A stretch of 64,000 nucleotides of DNA from Meghimatium bilineatum (GCA_034231615.1 CM067319.1:5411501-5475500); one strand, 5' to 3'; counted from the stretch's first letter, positions 1 to 11,334 are shown. Numbers and translations are program-made. The notes: generated by a model not told the origin, from the letters alone.

Positions 1-135
1 TATATATTAGTATAATTTCTATATATTAGTATAATTCTATATATTAGTATAATTTCTATATATTAGTATAATTATATATATTAGTATAATTTCTATATAT
101 TAGTATAATTATATATATTAGTATATATTAATTAT
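1..135. repeat. AT-rich minisatellite ending 25 bp before exon e1
   Basis: Tandem copies of a 17-19 bp unit around tatatattagtataatt run from the window edge to about 135, so the array is probably longer upstream. Its end lies only about 25 bp before the e1 acceptor (AG at 159-160). Confidence 0.9.
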
Positions 136-160
136 TATAACTTTGTGTTATCTCCAACAG

Positions 161-343
161 CTGCTAACGATGTTAGTGACATAACTTTGTATTCTACAAG
201 AGATGATGTCAACAAAACAATATCACTGACCATCAGATGGAAACCTGGTGCCTATACTGGACCTACTTGGTACAACATTACAGTGGAGAAGAAAAGGAAC
301 CGCACTTCGGATATTTTTGATGCAATTTCACCAAACAGTTCAG
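161..343 (+). CDS. RPTP exon e1: first half of an FN3 domain
   Basis: The acceptor is ctccaacag and the donor is cag|gtcagg. The exon is 183 bp and phase 1 at both ends, as is usual for FN3 exons. The residues run from AANDVSDITLY through TISLTIRWKPG and WYNITVEKKR to PNSS. The pattern of a hydrophobic strand, the B-strand Trp (IRWKP) and YNITVEK fits FN3 strands A-C'. Sequons NKT, NIT, NRT and NSS suggest a glycosylated ectodomain. The last base joins e2 to make Asp. This is the 5'-most exon in the window, so the protein N-terminus is missing. An AT-rich array sits directly upstream. Confidence 0.82.
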
Positions 344-1825
344 GTCAGGATACAATGTTGTTGACATTACATCCTGTGAAATAATGTGTTCATGTCATGT
401 GCAAGCACATACTTTCAGAATTATAGTGGGACAATTTCCGTCGTTCAACACACATCTTACGTAGTAGGAACATTTCCATCTTTTCCTCATGCAGCAAATA
501 TCTTACGTAGTATGAACATTTCCGTCTATCCACAAGATAGTGCTATTGTTGTGCTATAAGAAATATAATCTACGAGCCATGGCGATAATGATGTACAACA
601 CACAGCTTACTTATTAGACAACTTTCCGTCTCTCCAGACCATAGGTTCCCAAAGTGTGTGTGTGTGTGTTGGGGGGACACTTCCCACTACCTCAGTGGAC
701 GCTGAAACCTCCTGGGGGCGATGGCGAGTTCAGAAGCAATTGGGGAGGGGGTGGGGGTATGTTCAGGAAGTCTAGGAGTCTCGGTGGCTCCTTATAAAAG
801 AAATTTATTTTCATGATTTTGCCATTGGATAATCATTTAAAATTAAAATTTCTTCCTTGTTAATTCATCTTAGGCCCGTCTTATACTATCAATTTGTTTG
901 ATTAATATTCTATTTCAATTATTTAATCATTTGAAAATTGATTATATCTGACAGAAAAAGATGTGAATTGTGACTTTCGTATTTCAATGTGAAAATAGAG
1001 CATGTATATACGTGTATATAATATGTTATGTTAACAATAGACCATGTATATATGTGTCTATAACATGTTATGCTTACAATAGCAAATACATTCATTATAT
1101 CTCATAATATTTCGCCATATTTTCGTTATTTTTGTTGTTATTTTTAAACAAAAAATCGAACCCAATATTAACATACTTTATAATTGCATCAAGCTTATCT
1201 TTCACAGCGGGAGTGTGAGAATGAACGCTGAAAAAGAATGAAACCAATGTATGAAACTGTGGATAATGGTATTCGAGAATACACTTTACAATATTTACAT
1301 GTGGTATATGTTTCATAATCTGTGTAGCAAAAATTATGTTTCAGAAGAAGCACACATTGGCCACCACTGTTTCAATAATTGAACCACATAATCAGTAATG
1401 TATCATTAGTTGATATTTACGTCGAAAATATTGAATGGTTTCAACGTGGAAAACTGTTATACTTGTTGTGTGGTGGGTGTTAAAAAATGTATGTCTTGCA
1501 AAGTGGGCGGTGGCCCGAAAACGTTTGGGAATCTATAGTCCAGAAAATGGTATTATTCTTGTACTATACGAGATATAATCTACGATCCATGGCGATGATA
1601 GATGTGACTCACAAGACTAATCTGAGCCACAAAGAATACTCCACAGTATGTTCAGGAAATGACATCCTCACTTGTAACAACTGGTGATGTTGTATGTCTT
1701 CTAAGACGTGCAGCATTTCAACTATCTGTTATGTCACATAATCCTTTTGTCTTTATACTTCTCTGTACCACACCGCCCTGGTTGAAATATAGTTACCATG
1801 TGCTCCTCATGCGTCATCGTCGGTC
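344..1825. other. Intron 1, 5' part: no gene seen
   Basis: I find no coding signal. There are imperfect copies of cttacgtagta.gaacattt near 450-530, a GT run at 655-670, and a near-duplicate pair at 980-1082. A motif around ataatctacga.ccatggcgat occurs at about 567-590 and again at about 1571-1594, so this is a dispersed repeat of unknown type. Confidence 0.6.
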
Positions 1826-1828
1826 TCT

Positions 1829-1868
<40 letters not shown>

Positions 1869-1880
1869 ATCTCTATCTTT
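1826..1880. repeat. (CT)n microsatellite
   Basis: About 50 bp of CT/TC dinucleotides grade into ctatctctat. Its minus-strand reading as Arg-Glu repeats is not a protein. Confidence 0.95.
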
Positions 1881-2051
1881 TTCTGACGGCCATGTTAACT
1901 CCAAAGGAACGTTAAATAAATACCAATACATTTGGAATAAAGCAAGTTGTAGAAGTTGAATGACTAGCGAAGTTGTACTCTATCTGCTTGTCTATCCATA
2001 CAGAATAATTGATTCCATACTTCTTCCTTTTCATCGTTTATTCTCAAACTG

Positions 2052-2683
2052 ATCCATACATGAATTATTGATACATACATGAATTATTGATATATACATA
2101 TTGATACATACATGAATTATCAATACATACATATTGATACATACATGAATTATTGATGCATACATGTATTATTGATACATACATGAATTATTGATATATA
2201 CATGAATTATTTATATATACATGAATTATTGATACATACATGAATTATTGATATATACATGAATTATTGATGTATACATGAATTATTGATACATACATGA
2301 ATTATTGATATATACATGAATTATTGATATATACATGAATTATTGATATATACATGAATTATTGATACATACATGAATTATTGATACATACATGAATTAT
2401 TGATATATACATGAATTATTGATATATACATGAATTATTGATACATACATGAATTATTGATATATACATGAATTATTGATATATACATGAATTATTGATA
2501 TATACATGAATTATTGATACATACATGAATTATTGATATATACATGAATTATTGATATATACATATTGATACATACATGAATTATCAATACATACATATT
2601 GATACATACATGAATTATTGATGCATACATGTATTATTGATACATACATATTGATATATACATGAATTATTGATACATACATT
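2052..2683. repeat. 19-bp minisatellite, left block
   Basis: About 33 copies of the unit gaattattgatacatacat, with a gatatatac variant and occasional shorter copies. The array is interrupted by a LINE fragment at 2684-3732 and resumes beyond it. Confidence 0.93.
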
Positions 2684-3732
2684 CTTCTTCTTCTTCTTCT
2701 TCTTTCGTTCACTTGAAACATGTCTATATCTGTAATTCTGTCTCCTTAATAAAACACACTGTCTTTTGTAGTTCATACAGTGTCCCATAGAGCTTTGATT
2801 CCAGTGTTGTTTCCTCTGGCCAATATGTCTGCCTCAGCGTTCATGCTCAGAACACTCTTGAAGTATATGTTTGGCACTCTGTGCTGCCTGTCCACATGTA
2901 CACATGGCCGTGTTGCCAATCTTGAACTTTGTATACATGTGACTGCGGAGTCGGTTGTGTCCTGTTCTGAGACGTAGAATTATAACTTGTTCTGATCTGT
3001 TCATATTGTGATAGTCATCTTGTGTTGGTGTTTGTGGCTTTCTTATTGACTTGATCATCTGTTTTTTCTGATGGTAGGTGATTGGTATATCTGGTTGGTC
3101 TTCGGCAGCACCTTCCTTAGCCAGTTGGTCTGCTTTTTCATTTCCTGGTATTCCACAGTGAGAGGGTATCCACTGCATGGTTACCCTATACTGGTAAGAC
3201 AATTCGCTAAGTAGTTTTTTTCAAGTCTGTTAGTTTTCCAGACTGGAGAGCTTGAAGCACTGACCTTGCATCTGTCAGGAATACCACAGGCTGTAGGTCA
3301 GAGTTGGAGTTCAGCAGTTTTTTAGCTGCCACACTAATTGCCTGGATTTCTGCATCATAATTATTGCAGAATTTTCCTGTCGGTGTTCTGATTGTATCTC
3401 TAGGCTTGTGTGGATATTCTATATATACACCTGCACCTCCATTCCTCACAGCATTCTGTGCTGAACCATCTGTGTACACTCTGACCCATATATCTTGTGG
3501 ATATTCCTCATCCAGGAAACTGAGGGTGACTGTCATTCGCTGCACACTGTTCTGTTCGTCCTCGCTTAGTATTCCTTTCACATGGGTCTGAATGTATATT
3601 GGCATTCCATGGCTTTCACTCCACGGGGTTTGCTCTGGTACAGACCTTAAGGGGCTGTCAACTTCAGGCAGGTCTGTAAGTTGTCTACGGAGTCGTTTAG
3701 CTTGATGGATAAAGCTGCTCCTTTTCAGTCGT
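2684..3732 (-). mobile_element. Non-LTR retrotransposon fragment: RNase H domain and C-terminal tail, one frameshift
   Basis: On the minus strand, codons 3743-3207 give GRLKRSSF-like sequence (here SRLKRSSFIHQ), then VYTDGSA, NYDAEIQA and FLTDARSVLQAL. After a frameshift near 3205, codons 3202-2834 give QWIPSHCGIPGNEKADQLAK and a tail CTCGQAAQSAKHILQEC. These supply all four acidic RNase H residues (D in TDGSA, E in AEIQA, D in LTDA, D in NEKAD), so it is recognisable RNase H from a non-LTR element. The 3' side ends in a (GAA)n run (minus strand, 2684-2704). There is no RT here, so it is a 5'-truncated, frameshifted insertion. A related copy is at 36920-38345. Confidence 0.88.
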
Positions 3733-3872
3733 GATACATACATGAATTATTGATATATACATGAATTATTGATACATACATGAATTATTGATATATACAT
3801 GGATTATTGATACATACATGAATTATTGATATATACATGAATTATTGATATATACATGAATTATTGATACTA
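3733..3872. repeat. 19-bp minisatellite, right block
   Basis: Same unit as at 2052-2683, about 7 copies. It ends about 57 bp before the e2 acceptor. Confidence 0.93.
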
Positions 3873-3928
3873 TTAAATATGCTGGTGTATTAAACTGGTA
3901 AAACGTTATTAATTATTTCGTTTCTAAG

Positions 3929-4063
3929 ATGAATGTAATACTACTACTTTTGTCGTGAAGAACGTTTATGCTTACTGGGAATATAGAGCCAGAATACAGG
4001 CACATACAAAGACAGGAAGTAGCGGTGTCGTCTACTCAGACATAAATGAAACAGAACCCAACA
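3929..4063 (+). CDS. RPTP exon e2: second half of the first FN3 domain
   Basis: The acceptor is tttctaag and the donor is aaca|gtaagtc. The exon is 135 bp, phase 1-1. Joined to e1 it reads ...PNSS-DECNTTTFVVKNV-YAYWEYRARIQAHTKTGSSG-VVYSDINETEPN. The YRARIQAHTKTGSSG stretch is the classic FN3 F-G hairpin (Y.v.v.A.t..G.g). It carries sequons NTT and NET. Sixty-one plus 45 codons make one FN3 domain split over two exons. Confidence 0.87.
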
Positions 4064-4733
4064 GTAAGTCCTGGATATGTCGTTTCTTGATCGTATGTTG
4101 TGTTTATTATTATTTGATCGGTTATTTGATGATATTAAGTCTGGTGATATATTCTCTGTCATAACGTTGTCTCGTTTATGGGTATTCTGAAATCACGAGT
4201 GACAATCAAGGGCAAATTTAAACAATCTGAGTACTCATGTGGCAACAAGGGGTATGTTTGTCGTGTTGACGAATAGACACACAGAATAGAAAAGCTGCAA
4301 TTTTTCCAAAAAATATCGTTGGAAGCAATTAAGGAAAGTTGGGGATATGCTTAAAAATATGTCACTTGTGAATAACATCACTATGTTGCCATCTTGTCTC
4401 AATTTCTAACGAGTGTCTTCTATCAGAAAATCCTCATGAAAAACAAAGAGATGTAGGCTAGTGGACATTGAGCCCATGTTCTTTTGTGGCAGACTCCTAT
4501 GTAACTTGGAATGCTAGATGTACCATCACCGCTGATGGACCAACAAATCTGACAGAATGATGAGACAGTTGGCCCAGAAGTATGCGCTGTGCTCCTGGCA
4601 GGGCGTGGTAATCCTTTGATACTGGCGAACTGAAATGTCTTCCTTCTGGGACTAAAGATTTATTCATAATCCTTCTCCCTTGCATAACTATGTCTTAAGA
4701 CAATTTTACATGAATCCTGGTGTCACCTTCAGT
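4064..4733. other. Intron 2, 5' part: no gene seen
   Basis: No coding, RNA or repeat feature is recognised. The open frame on the minus strand at 4497-4685 has no familiar motif. Confidence 0.5.
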
Positions 4734-5195
4734 TACATAACAGTACCTGTACTTTTTTCTAATAACTGAGAAGACCAGTACTTTTATATGATAACTTAAC
4801 AGAAAATTTACTTTTATCTGAAAACTGTGAAGTACCTGTACTTTTTTCTGATAACTGAAAAGAACCTGTACTTTTATGTGATAACTTAACACAACCTGTA
4901 CTTTTTCTGATAACTGAGAAGTACCTGTACTTTTTTTCTAAGAACTAAGAAGACCTGTACTTTTATCTGATAACTTAACAGAACATGTACTTTTATCTGA
5001 AAACTGAGAAGTACCTGTACTTTTATCTGAAAATTGAGAAGTACCTGTACGTTTTTTTGTTTTTTTTGATAACTGAAAAGAACCTGTACTTTTATCTGAA
5101 AACTGAGAAGTACCTGTACTTATATCTGAAAACTGAGAAGTACCTGTACTTATATCTGAAAACTGAGAAGTACCTGTACTTTTATCTGAAACTCT
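4734..5195. repeat. 28-29 bp minisatellite
   Basis: About 16 imperfect copies of a unit built around aacctgtacttttatctga and aaactgagaagt, drifting in length because of T-run changes. Confidence 0.92.
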
Positions 5196-5329
5196 CTGCT
5201 ATTAAGTGCAGATTTATCACGGCTAAAGGATTATGTCATTATCATGATCAAACAATTCCAAATGCCTCTTATACATCGTCGTATTGGTCTTCCTTTATTC
5301 CTGTTACCAGCAAACACACCTTCCATTAC

Positions 5330-5780
5330 TAATTTTTAAATGCCGTTATGTCTCATTATGTGGCCAAAAAAAATGTCAAATTTCTGATTATAATGTTGTT
5401 TACCAGTCATTTCTCTTCAATCTTCAATGTTCTTATAACTTCTTGATTTATTTTTTCGCTGTCCATGGCATTCTCAAAATTCTTCTTCAGCATCTCATTT
5501 CAAAATCAGTTATTCTCTGTGTCACTGATTAAGTGTCCATGATTCACAATCATAAATTGTTACTGGAAATATGCTAGTTTTAATCTGATGCTATTTACCT
5601 TTACTATAAGTGCTTTCTCAAAGATGTTTCATTTCTTCAAGCTTTACAGTCACTATTTCAATTCCTCTCTTGATTTTTGCAGCACATCCCCCTTCAACTG
5701 TTTATGACTGCTACCAAATATTCAACATTAACGACATTTTCATGTTTATGTTTCTGAGATTTGTGATCGGGTTTTGACTG
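5330..5780 (-). mobile_element. LINE reverse-transcriptase C-terminal fragment (degenerate)
   Basis: The minus strand, read across frameshifts and stops, gives CESWTL, then FEMRC-RRILRMPWTAKK, INQEVIRTLK and LTFF-HI. These match the usual order C-terminal to the RT core of many non-LTR elements (YGCE.W, R.iL.i.W.dk..N.ei, GHi.R). No intact frame remains. It occupies part of intron 2. Confidence 0.65.
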
Positions 5781-6039
5781 TATCTGTTAGGAAATGTGTT
5801 TTGAGCTTGACTGTGTTCAGGAAGTGAGAGTGTTACATGGGGCAAACCACATTCCATTGCATATTCCTGGCTTAAATAACACAGAAACGAGTAAGTAAAA
5901 CGGGTTTTATTGCCTTCAGAAATGGAAAAAAAGGTGCTTGAAATATCTTCGACCTACTGTAATACAATATCAAGTATAAAAACAGTAAATGTAAGTGGTG
6001 ACTGCAGTATTCACTTGGTGACTGAAATATCAACTCCGA

Positions 6040-6256
6040 CAGTATACTCACTGACTCCCAGAGCATGCTGCGGACACACAGTGATACTCACTGACTCCCA
6101 GAGCATGCTGCGGACACACAGTGATACTCACTGACTCCCAGAGCATGCTGCGGACACACAGTGATACTCACTGACTCCCAGAGCATGCTGCGGACACACA
6201 GTGATACTCACTGATTCCCAGAGCATGCTGCGGATACACAGTGATACTCATTGATT
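6040..6256. repeat. 40-bp tandem repeat made from an RNase H motif
   Basis: Five to six copies of a 40-bp unit (tcactgactcccagagcatg plus ctgcggacacacagtgatac). The unit encodes the RNase H third catalytic segment, ILTDSQSMLR, in one frame. Forty is not a multiple of three, so the copies are in rotating frames. The array leads directly into the parent retroelement sequence at 6241. Confidence 0.92.
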
Positions 6257-6450
6257 CCCAGAGCATGCTGAGGAAGATAAAAAGCTGCATGCTAAGAGAG
6301 GATTGGGTCTCGTTACTCAATAACTCGATTGTCCAAAATATTACGTGGATATACCACCCTGGTCATGCAGGGATCAGAGGCAACGACAGAGCAGGCAGAC
6401 TCATTGACGGACAACCAAGTGATTGGCACTGTATTCTATAGAGATAGGGC
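6241..6450 (+). mobile_element. Non-LTR retrotransposon fragment: end of RNase H domain
   Basis: The frame gives ILIDSQSMLRKIKS, WVSLLNNSIV, ITWIYHPGHAGIRGNDRAGRL. The third catalytic Asp (L.DSQS) and the GHAG-RGND-A segment identify RNase H, but the last acidic residue position is altered (NDRAGRL where N.RAD.L is usual). Related to the copy at 8905-9475. Confidence 0.78.
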
Positions 6451-6551
6451 TGATATAGAAGGGGCATTCATTGATTTGATTCAGTGAAGAAAGACATGCT
6501 GGAGATGATAACGAACGTAGTCACAGAGTGACAGAATTCGGAATGACCGGA

Positions 6552-6775
6552 TGAGTGGGGAGAGACTGACCAGGTGTGAGGGGAGAGACTGACCAGGTGT
6601 GAGGGGAGAGACTGACCAGGTGTGAGGGGAGAGACTGATCAGGTGTGAGGGGAGAGACTGACCAGGTGTGAGGGGAGAGACTGATCAGGTGTGAGGGGAG
6701 AGACTGACCAGGTGTGAGGGGAGAGACTGATCAGGTGTGAGGGGAGAGACTGATCAGGTGTGAGGGGAGAGACTG
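6552..6775. repeat. 23-bp minisatellite (gactgaccaggtgtgagggg)
   Basis: About nine to ten head-to-tail copies of a 23-bp unit beginning gactgaccaggtgtgagggg, alternating acc/atc variants. It has the same unit length as the later satellite but unrelated sequence. Confidence 0.94.
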
Positions 6776-6859
6776 TGTCTATCTGAAAAACTACTAGAAA
6801 TCATATAATCAACATCAACATCTGCATACTCTTGGACGACCACTGGAACGGAGAGTAGA

Positions 6860-7165
6860 GAACTTAATGTCATCGTTGATTGCCCAATTATGTTTTTTTT
6901 TATCTTTGTTGACTTTCTTCTACTTAATGTCATCGTTGATTGCCCAATTATGTTTATTTATCTTTGTTGACCTTCTTCTACTTAATGTCATCGTTGATTG
7001 CCCAATTATGTTTTTTTATCTTTGTTGACCTTCTTCTACTTAATGTCATCGTTGATTGCCCAATTATGTTTTTTTATCTTTGTTGACCTTCTTCTACTTA
7101 ATGTCATCGTTGATTGCCCAATTATGTTTTTTTTATTTTTGTTGAGCTTCTTGTACCTAATGTGG
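6860..7165. repeat. 58-bp tandem repeat upstream of e3
   Basis: Five copies of a 58-60 bp unit containing cttaatgtcatcgttgattg and cccaattatg followed by a T-run. It lies about 108 bp before the e3 acceptor. Confidence 0.94.
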
Positions 7166-7272
7166 TCACTGTTGCTAAATATTTGAATTGGTGAGCCTGT
7201 GTAATAGAAGTAATCATAAATTGTAAATTTAAAAAAAAATTAAATAAAAATTCTGACTTCTTGTATCACCAG

Positions 7273-7427
7273 CTCCTGGGTACATTGGGAATATAACTGT
7301 GACTCAGGATGAGAGAAACGCCTCAGAATTTCATGTGGCGTATCGTTGTCTCGACGAAAGTGAAGAAAATGGACGGGCTGTTGAATACGTCATCAAGTGG
7401 ACATCACTAACTTCTAATGCTAAAGAG
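7273..7427 (+). CDS. RPTP exon e3: first half of the second FN3 domain
   Basis: The acceptor is tatcaccag and the donor is aaagag|gtaaga. The exon is 155 bp, phase 1 in and phase 0 out. It reads TPGYIGNITV-TQDERNASEF-HVAYRCLDESEENGRAVEY-VIKWTS. The APG/TPGyi.nitv opening and the E-NG-a.eYvikW stretch are typical FN3 strands A-C. Sequons are NIT and NAS. An 18-bp array of donor-like sequence begins about 12 nt inside the following intron. Confidence 0.88.
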
Positions 7428-7438
7428 GTAAGAATGCA

Positions 7439-7612
7439 TTGTAAGTATTACTAACATTGTAAGTAGTACTAACATTGTAAGTATTACTAACATTGTAAGT
7501 ATTACTAACATTGTAAGTATTACTAACATTGTAAGTACCGCTATTACTAACAATGTAAGTATTACTAACATTGTAAGTATTACTAACATTGTAAGTATTA
7601 CTAATATTGTGA
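7439..7612. repeat. 18-bp array of donor-like and branchpoint-like sequence
   Basis: Nine to ten copies of attgtaagtattactaac. Each full unit carries gtaagta (a near-perfect 5' splice consensus) and tactaac (a branchpoint-type heptamer). The array starts about 12 nt after the true e3 donor gtaaga. One unit is interrupted (gtaccgctattactaac). Confidence 0.94.
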
Positions 7613-7838
7613 AGAGAAGAACATACTACAGGCCGAAGATAAAGCTGGTGGATGTAGTGTTGAACCTCACCAAGCCCGTAGATAAGGAAAAGGAAGAGTT
7701 TCTTGTGTCCAACGTCCCCCCCCCCCATAACTCCCTCATAAGATAGTTTTTACAAAACGTTTGTTAAATAGAGGAATTTTAATACGAAAAATACTGAATG
7801 AATTTATTGTCAGCGATTTTCAGGCTGACCACCAATAT

Positions 7839-8095
7839 GAGATTATAGACCACTGTTAATTGGTACTATTACTTGAAGTTGATGTCGTCTATCTATGAAA
7901 CGTTATATTACCATTATTGCTGCCATTGTCTATGAGAATATAGACCACTGTTGATGGGTAATATTACTTGAAGTTGGATTCTGTCTTCTGTGAAACGTAT
8001 ATTATTATTACTGCTGCTATTGTTTATGAGAACATAGACCACATTTTATTGGTACTATTTGTGCCTGAAGTTGATGTCGCTTATTTGAAATTAAA
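7839..8095. repeat. About 94-bp imperfect tandem repeat
   Basis: Nearly three diverged copies of a unit starting atgaga.tatagaccact, with ttacttgaagttg in each. No coding signal. Confidence 0.8.
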
Positions 8096-8904
8096 TATTT
8101 GAACGTTTTTACTCCAATAGTCAGTCTGTTATATTAAAGAACTGTGTGGACTATTTGTACAGATCGTCTGTCACTGTGTAACGCTGCAACTTAAAGAGTA
8201 ACAACCCAGACATCTCTCACTAATAGAACACGGAAATACATCACACGCCTTCTTGACCATTCACCTTGTGACAATATCAATCACCAACAATCAGACCAAC
8301 CAACCATCACATACGATGAATAGACTTTTTCATTATACTGTCACACTGTTGCCGTGACATCAGTCTTCTGTCACAGAGGAAGAACACTGGGAATTATTCA
8401 AGGTATTAAGGCGAGATAGCTGGCGTACACGGAACCAAGCAAAAGAAAGAATGCTGTCGGGGAAGGAACGTCTACGGAAGAACTCGATCATCTCAGAGGA
8501 TTTGTCGAGAAAGTCGTCGTCATCGCTACATAAGCGACGAAGTCGAAGAAGCTGTGAGTAAGGTAGAGAGTTGCGACAAGCGGGAGAATGAGAAGAAGTG
8601 TAGATCAGAAAGCTATTTGCATCAGTAGGTTTATAGTGGACGGATGTGCTGCGGTAAGGGGGATGAATAGTAACAATGTCGCATCCTGCTTAAAGATTAT
8701 TCTCTTCTCCAGTCTGGGACATAAAATAGCTCAGGTTAAAGAATACTTCACGGTCACCAATAATGATCGTCACCTGTTACACTAATCTCTAAATAACACA
8801 AGCGTATCAAGAGAGGAAGGTCCTGGATGCCAGAAGCAGAAGATACCCTACTCAGAATTTGTGAGCTGGAGGAAGAGGGAATAGGTTGTGAATGGGTGAC
8901 ATTT
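8096..8904. other. Intron 3, middle: no gene confidently seen
   Basis: Unassigned sequence. The stretch 8390-8890 is less AT-rich and may be the 5' side of the retroelement at 8905, but I could not recognise a domain. Confidence 0.4.
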
Positions 8905-9475
8905 GGCAAAGAGAGAAAATAGTTGACAACAATGGTGATACAGATGGAAAGAGAGTGCCACGACTGGGCTGCCAACAGAACAGAGGAAATGATCCAAGAA
9001 CTCATACTGCAGCACTCGAAGCTATACGATACAATAATTTATACAGACGGTTCAGTAACACAAGAAACAAAAAGGTGTGGTTGGGGTTTCGTGACCTACA
9101 AAAATGGCAGGGAATCAGCTGAAACGTCAGCAGTGTACCCCACTACAACATCCAGTATGAGAATGGAAATAGAAGCAGTGACAGCAGTTCTCACTTGGCT
9201 GGTAATGCAACCACCACCAGACTCAGTAATTCTATCGGACTCTCAAAGTATGCTGCGCAAGATATAACGGTGAATGATCAGAACTGAATGGGTTACTCTT
9301 CTCAACAACGCGCAGAGCATTACATGGATCTACTGTCCAGGTCGTGCTGGGGTCAGGGAAAACGAAACAGCCGATGTGTTTGCTGATAAAGCCCTGGTGA
9401 ACGGCACCGAGATAAGAAGAAACAAGATTGAATTTATTATAGAAGTCACAATGCACATATTCAGAGAATGGTAGA
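8905..9475 (+). mobile_element. Non-LTR retrotransposon fragment: RNase H domain with one break
   Basis: One frame (8923-9267) reads ECHDWAANRT, then IIYTDGSVTQETKRCGWGF, SMRMEIEAVTAVLTWL and VILSDSQSMLRKI, then a stop. The domain resumes at 9274 with WVTLLNNAQS, ITWIYCPGRAGVRENETADV. The four RNase H acids are present (TDGS, E in EIEA, SDSQS, NETAD). The canonical GHAG His is Arg (GRAG). An in-frame stop near 9265 splits it, so it is a dead copy. Confidence 0.87.
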
Positions 9476-9689
9476 AATGGGAGTAACTAGAGGCAATGGG
9501 AGAAAGTGCTCTCTCTCCGAAAAGATCACAAGAACGGTTAATTAACAACCGACTGGGACACTGAGTGTATACACTTTAAGATGGCTGACGAAATGGCAAG
9601 CAGAGCATATATGGGAATGCCCTAAGTGCTGTGACGCTTGTTCCTAATCAAGAATCAAGAAACCAGTGGTACATGGGCTCATGGCCTTT

Positions 9690-10215
9690 GACCTTATATT
9701 ATTGTGTGATATATGCATGTGTTTGTGAGCTGTTGTTTTGTTCAATATAATGTGTTCCATTTATCTGGCCATGGAGGTAGAGCATGTTCCTCAAACAAGA
9801 GTCATCCAGCGCTGGATATTCAAAAAGGTGGTGGTCAACAGTTTCATAGGGATGAGTGCACAGCCGGCACCCTGGAGTGTGTTGTGGCTGTATTTTGTTC
9901 AGGTGATTGTTGTGTGGTGAGTGTGTCAGGAACATGTGTGTGCGAAGTCGGAAGATGATACTCTGGTCTTTCCTTCCCATGAGCTTTAAGATTTGGGCTG
10001 GTCATATATTTATAGATTTCCTTCCAAGTGTTTCCCATGGCCTATTTGTTCATCCAATTTTCTTTGTTCACAGATTTCAACATCATGTTAACTGTGTGTA
10101 TGGTTGTTTAAGTATATGGCTGTTGTTATTGTGCTTCCTTCGCTGCTAGTCTGTCTGCCTTGTCATTGCCATGTGTGTTTGAGTGGCCAGAAATCCACTG
10201 CATAACAATGTTGAC
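9690..10215 (-). mobile_element. Non-LTR retrotransposon fragment: last RNase H motif plus Cys/His tail
   Basis: On the minus strand, 10210-10135 gives QWISGHSNTHGNDKADRLAA, the terminal RNase H motif. Codons 9980-9699 give GRKDQSIIFRLRTHMF, CRLCTHPYETVDHHLFEYPA, the C..C...ETV.H.LF.CP tail common after RNase H in non-LTR elements (final Cys replaced by Tyr). It is opposite in orientation to the RNase H copy 200 bp upstream, so at least two insertions occurred here. Confidence 0.82.
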
Positions 10216-10860
10216 TTCATAAGATGTAAGCAGATGGTTGACATGGTGATATATTTCAACTAGCTAATGCTTAAAATTTCCATCGCATTCGAATGATTGG
10301 AAGAGCCAACATAGAGTTTGTAAAACAATCCCAATGTTGTGGACTTTTGATGGAAAGGCATAAAATATGATCTTCAGGTGGTACATGGAAACTTCTAGTG
10401 CTGCTGAGAATACAGAGCAGTCAAGCGACTTATGACCAGCTGTGCAAACAGTAACGTAGATACTTATAAACCGCAGTATTATGTACTCACTGCAGTAAAA
10501 CTGAAATCCAACAGGCAAAACTTGGAACAGGGTAATGAAATGGTGTTATTCACTGGGAAAACATAATAACAGGTCATATCGACGTTTTGATTAGTTGTCC
10601 TTTCTCAAGATTACATTCACAACAAACAATTATGAGTAAGAACGGCATTACTGACGCTCACGGGGTAGAGCTAAATACAGATGTCATTATTTAGCTCTTT
10701 AGTATTTTCATTACATCTACTGAACTGTGGACATCAGTGACCATATCGCTAGTTGGCCAGCCATGTGACGGAACTGGTTCGTGTACCACACGCTAACCAC
10801 CAACGGCACAGATAACCCAGGTCAAACATTTTTGATAATACATGCACTAGGAACAACTCC
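10216..10860. other. Intron 3: no gene seen; possible retroelement tail at 10540-10680
   Basis: Around 10570-10610 the sequence tcatatcgacgttttgatta followed by tcctttctcaag resembles the end motif (rate-of-aging type: aggacaactaatcaaaacgtcgat on the other strand) frequently seen at ends of metazoan retroelements. I cannot name the family. The rest is unassigned. Confidence 0.35.
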
Positions 10861-10861
10861 G

Positions 10862-10955
10862 GCTCGTTGACGGTGTGGTACAGCCCGCATCTGTGACGGT
10901 CAAAGTACCGGATTCAAATCCCATAGCAGGCAATTGTGTATATGGACCATGAAGA
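10862..10955 (+). mobile_element. Possible tRNA-derived SINE head
   Basis: tgtggtacagcccgcatctg is a weak A-box-like run and ggattcaaatccc is a close match to a pol III B box, about 45 bp apart. The A box is poor, so this is tentative. Confidence 0.4.
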
Positions 10956-11139
10956 AAGAAATGGCACAATACTGAACCTATTTATATTTCCTATAAAATG
11001 CTACAGCCACAAAAATTGATGGATTGATAGTTACATCCTGAATGGAATAACTTTTTTTTGTTTAATGTCATTGCTGCTGCTGCATGTTTTCCTGTGAAGA
11101 AGTGCAGGTAGGCTGTCTATTTAGTGGGAAAATAAAGGC

Positions 11140-11245
11140 CGCTTTGGCATAGTAGACTCCGCAACATGTACAGGAAGGATTTTGATTGTGCATCCGAAAG
11201 AAAAAATCCTGTCCTAACCGTGGATTGAACCCGGGACCTTAAGGG
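11140..11245 (-). mobile_element. Possible tRNA-derived SINE head, minus strand
   Basis: The complement of 11219-11240 reads ggtcccgggttcaatccacg, a strong B-box match. The upstream A-box counterpart is unclear. Confidence 0.4.
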
Positions 11246-11334
11246 TAACCTGAATAGAATATGAATAGACCAATTATGAACATTGGTTTACCACCATTTC
11301 TTGATAGTGTAGCTCTATAATACCACCTCTATTT

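Noticed and set aside
10862..11245. Functional tRNA genes
   Set aside because: Only B-box-like segments are seen. No cloverleaf with an acceptor stem and anticodon arm can be drawn, so SINE remnants are more likely.
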